The notes under the pieces: generated by a model
Databases searched by the model: none
Seen by the model: only the letters and a program-made list of their open reading frames with translations
Told to the model about the DNA's origin: nothing
Shown: piece by piece, positions 1 to 7,960 of the stretch
How positions within the stretch are numbered: position 1 is the first letter of the stretch
Layout: the number at the start of each line of letters is the position of its first letter
DNA from: Pseudomonas sp.
Lineage (GTDB): Bacteria; Pseudomonadota; Gammaproteobacteria; Pseudomonadales; Pseudomonadaceae
DNA: 20,250 nucleotides
Assembly (NCBI GenBank): GCA_029239415.1
Contig: JAQZAY010000048.1
Coordinates: 1-20,250, forward strand
Direction: 5' to 3'
Made by a program: the position numbers and the translations under genes

Positions 1-822
<822 letters not shown>

Positions 823-826
823 TCCC

Positions 827-1771
827 ATGCCTGCCTCGCAGCTGGCCTCCCCCGGCATCCGCATCAGCCTTGGCGAGCTGATCGAGATGCGCCATCGCGT
901 GCGCGAGATCCAGCTGTTTTCACGGCCTGGCCAGCGCAGCCCGCTGGTAGGCCTGCACCATTCCAAGCTGCGCGGGCGCGGCGTGGATTTCGACCAGGTG
1001 CGGGTCTACCAGGCCGGCGACGATGTACGCAACATCGACTGGCGCGTCACTGCCCGCACCCAGGAGCCGCACACCAAGCTGTTCCACGAGGAACGCGAGC
1101 GGCCGATCTTCATCATGGTCGAGCAGAGCCAGCGGCTGTTCTTTGGCTCGGGACTCATGTTCAAGTCGGTCCTGGCGGCCCAGGCCGCGGCCTTGCTGGG
1201 CTGGGCCGCGCTGGGCCACAACGACCGCATCGGTGGCCTGGTGTTCGGCGACAACGAGCACTACGAGGTCAAGCCGCGGCGCAGCAAGCAAAGCCTGCTG
1301 CAACTGCTCAACCGCCTGGCGCGGGTCAACCAGTCGCTGCATACCGAAGCCACCCCGCAGTCGGACAGCCTCGGCCTGGCCCTGCGCCGGGCGCGTGAAG
1401 TCCTGCGCCCGGGCAGCCTGGCGATCATCATCTGCGACGAGCGCGCCCTGACCCCCGCCGTCGAGCAGCACCTGAGCCTGCTCTCGCGCCATTGCGACGT
1501 GCTGTTGATGCCGCTTTCCGATCCTCTGGACCATGCGTTGCCGGCCGCTGGCCTGCTGCGCTTCGCCCAGCGCGGCGCGCACCTGGAGCTCGATACGCTC
1601 GACGCCAACCTGCGCCAGCTCTATCGCCAGCGCAGCGAGTCGCGGATCGAGCGCTGGGAGTGGCTGGCGCAGAAGATGCGCGTGGTGCTGATGCCCTTGA
1701 GTACCCAGAGCGAAATGGTCGAACAACTGCGCGAGTACCTCAACGCCCAGCGTCCCGGGAGCAGAAAATGA
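827..1771 (+). CDS. DUF58 domain-containing protein of the MoxR-VWA operon
   Basis: This 314-residue protein belongs to the DUF58 family, which has a VWA-like C-terminal fold and is regularly encoded directly after MoxR. The family signature is clear at residues 52-78: [20 protein letters not shown] followed by WRVTART. No membrane segment is obvious, so it is probably cytoplasmic. The ATG at 827 was chosen because it lies 4 nt after the moxR stop and gives a normal family length; the open frame extends further upstream, but only inside moxR. No Shine-Dalgarno-like sequence is visible before it, so translation probably depends on ribosomes finishing moxR. The stop overlaps the next start as ATGA. 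The biochemical role of DUF58 is not established; participation in a MoxR-VWA assembly is inferred from context. Confidence 0.93.
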   Translation: MPASQLASPGIRISLGELIEMRHRVREIQLFSRPGQRSPLVGLHHSKLRGRGVDFDQVRVYQAGDDVRNIDWRVTARTQEPHTKLFHEERERPIFIMVEQSQRLFFGSGLMFKSVLAAQAAALLGWAALGHNDRIGGLVFGDNEHYEVKPRRSKQSLLQLLNRLARVNQSLHTEATPQSDSLGLALRRAREVLRPGSLAIIICDERALTPAVEQHLSLLSRHCDVLLMPLSDPLDHALPAAGLLRFAQRGAHLELDTLDANLRQLYRQRSESRIERWEWLAQKMRVVLMPLSTQSEMVEQLREYLNAQRPGSRK

Positions 1772-2262
1772 ATCCGCTCGACCAGTTGCATCCGCTGATC
1801 GCCCCGGCCCACATCGGCCTGTGGCCCCCGGCGCCTGGCTGGTGGGTACTGCTGGCGCTGCTGCCGTTGCTCGGCTGGGGCCTGTGGCGCGCGCGCCACT
1901 GGCGTCCGGCCAGGCGCCAGGCGGTGCCCGTCGAGCAGCCGCTGGACCCGGTGCGCCAGGAAGCCCTGGCAGAGCTGGCCCGGCTGCCGCGCCCCTACGA
2001 CGGCGCGCATGCCGGGGCCTGGCTGCAGCAGATCAACGCCTTGCTCAAGCGCCTGTGCCGCAACCACTACCCCGGCGCCAACAGCCATACCCTCAATGGC
2101 CGCAAGTGGCTGGCATTTCTCGACAACCGTTGCCCCGCCGCCGGGCTGACCCGCTGGATGGTACTGGTCGAAGGCGCCTACAAGCCCGAGTGCACGCTGG
2201 ACGACAAAGCCATCGCCGGGCTCAGCCAGGCGGTCGAAACCTGGATCCGCAAGCATGTTTGA
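1768..2262 (+). CDS. DUF4381 membrane protein
   Basis: This is a 164-residue protein of the DUF4381 type, the small membrane protein usually found between DUF58 and the first VWA gene in gammaproteobacterial MoxR loci. The N-terminal part has the typical [12 protein letters not shown] and a Trp/Pro-rich WPPAPGWW lead into one membrane segment at about residues 26-42, then a basic stretch (RARHWRPARRQ), so the rest should face the cytoplasm. The C-terminal half is helical, with LLKRLCRNHYPG and NGRKWLAFLDN. The ATG at 1768 overlaps the DUF58 stop (ATGA) and is preceded by GGGAG, 6 nt away. The reading frame extends upstream to 1492, but that part is inside DUF58. The function is unknown; a role as membrane anchor or adaptor for the VWA proteins is inference. 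Confidence 0.9.
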   Translation: MNPLDQLHPLIAPAHIGLWPPAPGWWVLLALLPLLGWGLWRARHWRPARRQAVPVEQPLDPVRQEALAELARLPRPYDGAHAGAWLQQINALLKRLCRNHYPGANSHTLNGRKWLAFLDNRCPAAGLTRWMVLVEGAYKPECTLDDKAIAGLSQAVETWIRKHV

Positions 2263-3331
2263 ACTGGCCTGGCCGTGGATCTTCCTGCTCTTGCCGCTGC
2301 CCTGGCTGGCGCGCGTGCTGCTGCCCGCGGCCGACAGCGGCGAGCCGGTGCTCAAGGTGGGTTTCCTTGACGAGCTCGAAGGCCTGGCCGGGCGGCGTGC
2401 CCGCCTCAACCTGCCGACCTGGCAGCAGCAAGCGCCGTACGTGCTCATCTGGCTGCTCCTGCTGCTGGCCGCCGCACGCCCGCAATGGCTGGGCGAGCCC
2501 ACGCCGATCGCCGCCAGCGGCCGCGACCTGCTGGTGGCGGTGGATGTGTCCGGCTCAATGGACTACCCCGACATGCACTGGCAGGACGATGACATCAGCC
2601 GCCTGAGCCTGGTCAAGGCGTTGCTGGGGGACTTCCTGCAGGATCGCCAAGGCGACCGCGTCGGCCTGATCCTGTTTGGCAGCCAGGCCTACCTGCAGGC
2701 ACCGCTGACCTTCGACCGGCGCACCGTGCGGGCATTTCTCGACGAAGCGCAGATCGGCATCGCCGGCAAGAACACCGCGATCGGCGACGCCGTGGGTCTG
2801 GCGGTCAAGCGCCTGCGCCAACGCCCGGCGCAGAGCCGTGTGCTGATCCTGATCACCGACGGCGCCAACAACGGCGGGCAGATCCATCCCTTGACCGCCG
2901 CACGCCTGGCCGCCCAGGAAGGCGTGCGCATCTACACCATCGGCATCGGCGCCAACCCCGAGGCCAGCGGCACGCAGGGCCTGCTGGGGCTGAACCCGAG
3001 CCTGGACCTTGACGAAGCCTCGCTCAAGGAAATCGCCGAGCTTACCCACGGCGCCTATTTCCGGGCCCACGACGGCGCCGAACTGGACAGCATCGGCGAC
3101 ACCCTCGACGAGCTCGAACCGGTGGCCCAGCAGCCCACCCAGGCGCGCACCGCCAAGGCCTTGTATGCCTGGCCGCTGGCCTTGGCGTTGCTGCTCAGCG
3201 TTCTGCTGGTGGTTGCCGCACTCTGGCCCGACAACCTGCTGCAGCGCTTGATGCGCCGGCCGTTGTTCCTGCAGCCGTTGCCGCAATGGCGCGAGCGGCT
3301 CGAACGTCTGCGCCTGAGGAAACGCCGATGA
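2255..3331 (+). CDS. BatA-like membrane VWA protein with intact MIDAS
   Basis: This 358-residue protein has the architecture of BatA: two N-terminal membrane segments (about residues 6-24 and 60-76), a von Willebrand factor A domain (about 88-290), and a C-terminal membrane segment (about 304-324) followed by a basic tail. The metal-ion-dependent adhesion site is complete: DVSGSMD at 97-103 supplies the DxSxS motif, Thr174 lies in GKNTAIGD, and Asp202 lies in TDGANN. The VWA domain can therefore bind Mg2+ and a partner carboxylate. The start at 2255 overlaps the DUF4381 gene by 8 nt, and the stop overlaps the next gene as ATGA. Bat genes were named for aerotolerance in Bacteroides, but a direct oxygen role is not established here. 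Cytoplasmic or periplasmic placement of the VWA domain depends on topology that the sequence alone does not settle. Confidence 0.92.
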   Translation: MFELAWPWIFLLLPLPWLARVLLPAADSGEPVLKVGFLDELEGLAGRRARLNLPTWQQQAPYVLIWLLLLLAAARPQWLGEPTPIAASGRDLLVAVDVSGSMDYPDMHWQDDDISRLSLVKALLGDFLQDRQGDRVGLILFGSQAYLQAPLTFDRRTVRAFLDEAQIGIAGKNTAIGDAVGLAVKRLRQRPAQSRVLILITDGANNGGQIHPLTAARLAAQEGVRIYTIGIGANPEASGTQGLLGLNPSLDLDEASLKEIAELTHGAYFRAHDGAELDSIGDTLDELEPVAQQPTQARTAKALYAWPLALALLLSVLLVVAALWPDNLLQRLMRRPLFLQPLPQWRERLERLRLRKRR

Positions 3332-5046
3332 TCGAACTCTGGCCGCAATGGCTGCGCCCGTATTGGCTGCTGGTGATCCCGCTGCTGGGCTGGCTGCTGT
3401 TCAAGCTCTGGCACCGGCGCAAGCGGGCCGGGCGCTGGCAGATGATCCTGCCGCCGCAGTTTCATGCCGTGCTGCTCGGTGGTGGCAACGGCAGCACCAG
3501 CAAGTCGCCGTGGATCATCCTGGGCCTGGCCTGGTCGCTGATCTGCCTGGCCCTGCTCGGCCCGAGCTGGCAACGCCTCGAGGAAACCCGCCAGCGCCCC
3601 GCCGACCCACTGGTGATCCTGCTCGAGATGACCCCGCAGATGTTGGCCGAGGACAGCGCGCCCAACCGGCTCGAGCAGGCCCGGCGCAAGATCCTCGATT
3701 TGCTCGAGCATCGCCGCGACAGCCAGACGGCGCTGATCGTCTACGCCGGCAGCGCCCACACGCTGGTGCCGTTGTCCGACGACCTGGCCACCACCCGCAA
3801 CCTGCTCGAGGCGGTCGATCCCACGATCATGCCCCAGGCCGGCCAGCGCGCCGACCTGGCGGTCGCCAAGGGCCTGGCCTTGCTGGCCCAGAGCGGCCTG
3901 GGCCAGGGCCGATTGCTGCTGGTCGGCTCCTCGCTCAGCGCCACGGAGCGCAACGGCATCCTCCGCGCCCTAGGACGCCAGGGCCCCAGCCTGTTGATGC
4001 TCGGCATCGGCAGCAGCGAGGGCGCACCCGTGCGCCAGGCCAATGGCGAATACCTCAAGGATGACCAGGGCGGCATCCTCTTGCCGCGCCTGGACGGTGC
4101 CAGCCTCAAGCCCTTCATCAACGGCACGGGGGGACGCTATCGCCACGCGCGCATCGATGACCTCGACCTGCGCGGCCTGGGCCTGTTCGACAACCCGCGC
4201 AGCCTGAGCAACCAGGGGCAGACCTTGCAGCTGGACAGCTGGGCAGACCAGGGCCATTGGCTGTTGCTGGCGCTGCTGTTGCTGGCAGCCTGTGCCGGGC
4301 GGCGCGGCTGGCTGTTCTGCCTGCCCCTGCTGCTGGCCCTGCCCCAGCCCGGCCAGGCCTTCGAATTCGGCGACCTGTGGCTGCGCCCCGACCAGCAAGG
4401 CGCCCGCTTGCTCCAGCAACAGCGGCCCATGGAAGCGGCCCGGCATTTTCGCGATCCACAATGGCAAGGCATGGCGCTGTTCGAGGCAGGCGACTATGCT
4501 GCGGCGGCGCGCGCCTTCGCCCAAGGCAACACCGCCGCGGCCCACTTCAACCGGGGTAATGCACTGGCCCGGGGCGGCGAGTTGGAAGCGGCGCTGGATG
4601 CCTACGAGCAGGCCCTCGAACGCCAGCCTGACCTGCAGCCCGCCCTGGACAACCAGGTGCTGGTCGAGCAACTGCTGCGCCAGCGCGAGGCCAAGGAGCA
4701 GGCGCAGTCGTCGGCAAGCGATGCCCAGGACAGTCCAGGCAGCGAGACCGAGGGCAACAGCAGCTCGGCCAGCAGCCAGGCCGAAGGAGACCAGGGCAAC
4801 CAGAAAGAAGCCGCGCCCCAGCCCTCGGGCAATGCCAACGGCAACGCCCAGGCCCAGTCCGGCAACCCGGCAGGTGGCGAAGACGAGGTCATCCGCCCAC
4901 CGAAGCGGCCAACCTCGACAAGCCTCGACGCCGAACAGCGCCAAGCACTGGAACAATGGCTGCGGGAGATCCCGGACAACCCCGCGGACCTCTTGCGGCG
5001 CAAGTTCTGGTATGAACAGCAATTGCATCAGGAAACCCCGCGATGA
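3328..5046 (+). CDS. BatB/BatC-like fusion: degenerate VWA domain plus TPR region
   Basis: This 572-residue protein starts with two membrane segments (about 11-27 and 61-79), then a VWA-fold region (about 95-275), then hydrophobic stretches at 309-323 and 328-340. After these come one or two TPR-like helix pairs (about 365-455, including AAAHFNRGNALARGGELEAA and YEQALERQPDLQPALDNQ). A low-complexity segment rich in Ser, Gln, Gly, Asn and Ala (about 455-520) and a conserved-looking end (EQWLREIPDNPADLLRRKF) complete it. The VWA metal site is not conserved: the DxSxS position reads EMTPQ at 100-104, and the TDG loop is replaced by VGSS at 199-202. The ATG at 3328 was chosen for the ATGA overlap and the GAGG 8 nt upstream; the frame also extends upstream to 3286. 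It is probably the partner of the BatA-like protein just upstream. Confidence 0.9.
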   Translation: MIELWPQWLRPYWLLVIPLLGWLLFKLWHRRKRAGRWQMILPPQFHAVLLGGGNGSTSKSPWIILGLAWSLICLALLGPSWQRLEETRQRPADPLVILLEMTPQMLAEDSAPNRLEQARRKILDLLEHRRDSQTALIVYAGSAHTLVPLSDDLATTRNLLEAVDPTIMPQAGQRADLAVAKGLALLAQSGLGQGRLLLVGSSLSATERNGILRALGRQGPSLLMLGIGSSEGAPVRQANGEYLKDDQGGILLPRLDGASLKPFINGTGGRYRHARIDDLDLRGLGLFDNPRSLSNQGQTLQLDSWADQGHWLLLALLLLAACAGRRGWLFCLPLLLALPQPGQAFEFGDLWLRPDQQGARLLQQQRPMEAARHFRDPQWQGMALFEAGDYAAAARAFAQGNTAAAHFNRGNALARGGELEAALDAYEQALERQPDLQPALDNQVLVEQLLRQREAKEQAQSSASDAQDSPGSETEGNSSSASSQAEGDQGNQKEAAPQPSGNANGNAQAQSGNPAGGEDEVIRPPKRPTSTSLDAEQRQALEQWLREIPDNPADLLRRKFWYEQQLHQETPR

Positions 5047-6662
5047 GTCGCCTCGGCGTCTTTGTTCTCGGCCTGCTGTTTGCCCTGCAGGCCCAGGCGG
5101 CCTTGCAGGCCAGTGTCGACCGCACTCGCCTGCAGGCCGGTGAAACCCTGGAACTGACCCTCGAAAGCCAGGACGTGACCCAGTTCGGCAAGCCAGACCT
5201 CAGCGCCCTGGAGACCGATTTCGAAGTGCGCGGCACGCGCCAGCTCAACAGCCTGCATACCCTCGACGGCGAGACGCGCGCCAGCACCCGCTGGATCATC
5301 ACCCTGCTGCCACGGCGCAGCGGCAGCCTGAGCATCCCGCCATTGCAGCTCGGCCAGAACCTCAGCCAGGCCATCGAGCTGCAGGTCCAGACGGGCGACG
5401 CCAGCCGCCCGGACAGCGCTGCCCAAGTGTTCATCGAGGCCACCCTCGACAGTCCCAGCGTCTATGTGCAGGCCCAGGCCGTGCTGACCGTGCGCATCTA
5501 CCACTCGGTGCCGCTGTACAACGACAGCAGCCTCACCCCACTGCAGCCGGATACCGCCAAGGTCGAGCCGCTGGGCGAGTCGCGCATCTACGAAAAAGAC
5601 ATCAACGGCGTGCGCCATGGGGTCATCGAGACACGCTATGCCGTGTACCCGCAACAGAGCGGCCCGCTTGAATTGCCGCCACTGACCTTCACCGCCACTG
5701 CCGCCGACAATGGCGAGCAGCACAATGGCATGGCGCGGGTGGGCAAGCAGGTGCAGGTCAGTTCGCTGCCGCTGCGCCTGGAAGTGCGGCCGATTCCCGC
5801 CGACTATCCACCCGACACGCCCTGGCTGCCCGCGCGCAGCCTGACCCTTGAAGAGCGCTGGAATCCCGACCCGGCCACCCAGCCCATCCAGATCGGCGAC
5901 TCGCTGACGCGCAGTATCACCCTGCGTGCCGCCGGCTTGTCCAGCACCCAGCTGCCACCCCTGCCGGCCACCGAGGTCAAGGGCCTGCGCCGCTACCCGG
6001 ACCAGCCGCAACTGCGCAACGAGCTCAACGACCGCGGCATGACCGCCCATCGCGAAGAGCGCGAGGCGCTGGTGCCGACCCACAGCGGCAGCCTCGAGCT
6101 GCCCGCCCAGGACGTGACCTGGTGGAACACGCGCGAAGACCACCTGGAGCACAGCAGCCTGCCCGCGCGTACCCTCAGCGTGCTGGACAACCCGGCGCTG
6201 GCCGCCGACACGCCGATCGGCGACAGCGCCGGGCGCGCGGGGCCGCTCTGGCCCTGGCAGCTGAGCACCCTGGTGCTGGCCTTGACCACCGCCCTGGGCT
6301 TCGGCCTGTGGTGGCGGGCGCGGGCGCGCCCGGCGGTGCCTCGCGCCGCGCAGAGTGGCCCGAGCCCACGCAGCCTGCTGGACGACCTCAAGCGCGCCTG
6401 CCAGGCGAACGACCCGCAGGCGACACGCCAGGCGCTGGACGCCTGGGCACGCCAGCAGCCGGAAACCCTGGCCGACATGGCCGCGCGCTTCGTACCCTTG
6501 TCCGATGCGCTGGATGCGCTCAACGGCGCCCTCTACAGCGAGAGCGGACAGTACTGGCAAGGCGACGAGCTATGGCGGGCCATCGGCACCATCCCGCCGG
6601 CCGAGCAGGCCCAGGCGTTGCCCAGCGAGCCCGGCAGCCTGCCGCCGCTGTACCCTAAATGA
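5043..6662 (+). CDS. BatD-like exported membrane-anchored protein
   Basis: This 539-residue protein matches the BatD (oxygen-tolerance) type. It has a Sec signal peptide, with hydrophobic residues about 5-15 and likely cleavage after AQA at residue 19, then a long beta-rich periplasmic part. The start of that part, DRTRLQAGETLELTLES, reads like an immunoglobulin-type repeat, and FEVRGTRQLNS and YAVYPQQSGPLELPPL are typical of the family. A membrane segment at about 400-423 is followed by a basic RARAR stop-transfer sequence and a helical cytoplasmic tail of about 110 residues. The start overlaps the upstream stop as ATGA, with AGGAAA just before it. It is the last gene of the MoxR-Bat set. 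A role as periplasmic arm of the complex is inference from topology and gene order. Confidence 0.9.
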   Translation: MSRLGVFVLGLLFALQAQAALQASVDRTRLQAGETLELTLESQDVTQFGKPDLSALETDFEVRGTRQLNSLHTLDGETRASTRWIITLLPRRSGSLSIPPLQLGQNLSQAIELQVQTGDASRPDSAAQVFIEATLDSPSVYVQAQAVLTVRIYHSVPLYNDSSLTPLQPDTAKVEPLGESRIYEKDINGVRHGVIETRYAVYPQQSGPLELPPLTFTATAADNGEQHNGMARVGKQVQVSSLPLRLEVRPIPADYPPDTPWLPARSLTLEERWNPDPATQPIQIGDSLTRSITLRAAGLSSTQLPPLPATEVKGLRRYPDQPQLRNELNDRGMTAHREEREALVPTHSGSLELPAQDVTWWNTREDHLEHSSLPARTLSVLDNPALAADTPIGDSAGRAGPLWPWQLSTLVLALTTALGFGLWWRARARPAVPRAAQSGPSPRSLLDDLKRACQANDPQATRQALDAWARQQPETLADMAARFVPLSDALDALNGALYSESGQYWQGDELWRAIGTIPPAEQAQALPSEPGSLPPLYPK

Positions 6663-6721
6663 TCACCAGGCGTAGCCAACCGCGCTGCGCGGCACTGCAC
6701 CGAACCCCTACTGGAAGCCCA
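6663..6721. other. Short gap between the Bat genes and sbcD
   Basis: This is the only gap of more than a few nt on the plus strand between the Bat genes and the sbc genes. It contains a small perfect hairpin, CCGCG-ctg-CGCGG at 6680-6692, with no following T run, and the GGAAG ribosome binding site for sbcD near 6712-6716. I see no convincing -35/-10 pair, so sbcDC may be read through from the Bat operon or have a promoter inside the Bat genes. Confidence 0.4.
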
Positions 6722-7960
6722 ATGCGACTGTTTCACACCTCTGACTGGCACCTGGGCCAAAGCCTTCACGGCCAGGAACGCGACTTCGAACACGCCTGCT
6801 TCCTGGGCTGGCTGCTCGGCCAGCTGCAACTGCGCCAGCCCGATGCGCTGCTGATCGCCGGCGACGTCTTCGACACGGTCAACCCGCCGGTCAAGGCCCA
6901 GGAGCGGCTGTACGAATTCATCGTCAAGGCCCACGAGCAACAGCCCAGGCTGGACATCGTGATGATCGCCGGCAACCACGACTCCGGCTCGCGCATCGAG
7001 CTGCCTGCCGCGCTGATGCGCCGCCTGCGTACCCATGCGCTGGGCCGGGTGCACTGGCTCGACGAAGGCCAGCTCGACAGCGAGCGCCTGCTGATCCCGC
7101 TGACCAACGCCCGTGGCAAGGTCAGCGCCTGGTGCCTGGCCCTGCCCTTCCTGCGGCCCGCCGAGGTGACCGGCCCGCTGCTGGGCGACGACTACCTCAA
7201 GGGTATCGCCCAGGTGCACCAGCAACTGATCGCCGCCGCCCTGAACAAGCGCAAGGCAGGCCAGGCGCTGGTCGCCATCAGTCACGCGCACATGGCCGGC
7301 GGCGCCGTGTCTGAAGATTCCGAGCGCAGCCTGATCATCGGCAACGCCGAGGCGCTGCCGGCCAAGCTGTTCGACCGCGCCATCAGCTACGTCGCCCTGG
7401 GCCACCTGCACAAGCCGCAGCGGGTCAACCGCGAGGATCGCATCCGCTACAGCGGCTCGCCGATCCCGCTGTCGTTCGCCGAGATCGGCTACCCGCACCA
7501 AGTCCTGGAAATCGAACTGGACGGCGCCGAGCTTGCCAGCATCGAACCGCGCCTGGTGCCCCGCGCCGTGGCGCTGCAACGTTTCGGCCCTGCGCCATTG
7601 GACGAGCTGCTGGTCGAGCTGGCCGCGCTGCCGGAGCCGGACCTGCTCGAGGACCCGCAGCGCCAGCCGTGGCTGGAGGTCCGGGTGCGCCTGGACAAGC
7701 CCCAGCCGGACCTGCGCCAGCAACTGGAGGCGGCGCTGCAGGGCAAGGCCGTGCGCCTGGTACGCATCAGCGCCGAATATGCGGCAGGCAATGGTCGCGA
7801 CGATGACGGCAGCGGCCTGATCGAGCTCGGCCAGCTGAGCCCGCAGGACCTGTTCAGCCGCGCGTGGGAGCAGGCCTATGGCAGCGCCGTGGACGAGCAG
7901 GTGCTGTCCGATTTCGCCCTGCTGCTGCAGGACGTGCAGAACGAGGAGGAGCAGCCATGA
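6722..7960 (+). CDS. sbcD: Exonuclease subunit SbcD (Mre11-type)
   Basis: SbcD is the manganese-dependent calcineurin-like phosphoesterase subunit of the SbcCD nuclease, which cuts DNA hairpins, palindromes and protein-blocked ends. The 412-residue product shows all metallophosphoesterase motifs in order: SDWHLG with Asp8 and His10, IAGDVFD with Asp48 and Asp51, GNHDS at 84-88, the histidine motif ISHAHMAGG with His188 and His190, and GHLH at 227-230. Length is close to the E. coli protein (about 400). The ATG at 6722 was chosen because MRLFHTSDWHLG is the family N-terminus and GGAAG lies about 5 nt upstream; an earlier in-frame ATG at 6659 would add 21 atypical residues. The stop overlaps the sbcC start as ATGA, so the two subunits are translationally coupled. 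Confidence 0.96.
   Translation: MRLFHTSDWHLGQSLHGQERDFEHACFLGWLLGQLQLRQPDALLIAGDVFDTVNPPVKAQERLYEFIVKAHEQQPRLDIVMIAGNHDSGSRIELPAALMRRLRTHALGRVHWLDEGQLDSERLLIPLTNARGKVSAWCLALPFLRPAEVTGPLLGDDYLKGIAQVHQQLIAAALNKRKAGQALVAISHAHMAGGAVSEDSERSLIIGNAEALPAKLFDRAISYVALGHLHKPQRVNREDRIRYSGSPIPLSFAEIGYPHQVLEIELDGAELASIEPRLVPRAVALQRFGPAPLDELLVELAALPEPDLLEDPQRQPWLEVRVRLDKPQPDLRQQLEAALQGKAVRLVRISAEYAAGNGRDDDGSGLIELGQLSPQDLFSRAWEQAYGSAVDEQVLSDFALLLQDVQNEEEQP
7943..7951 (+). promoter_or_regulatory. Ribosome binding site of sbcC inside the sbcD tail
   Basis: The sequence GAGGAGGAG contains a perfect AGGAGG at 7944-7949, 7 nt before the sbcC ATG at 7957. It encodes the Glu-Glu-Glu of the SbcD C-terminus (EEEQP). 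It decides the sbcC start against the longer open frame that begins at 7864. Confidence 0.85.

Noticed and set aside
5028..6560. A 510-codon minus-strand open frame opposite batD
   Set aside because: Shadow of the BatD-like gene, with low-complexity Gly/Gln/Ala/Arg composition and no recognisable motif.
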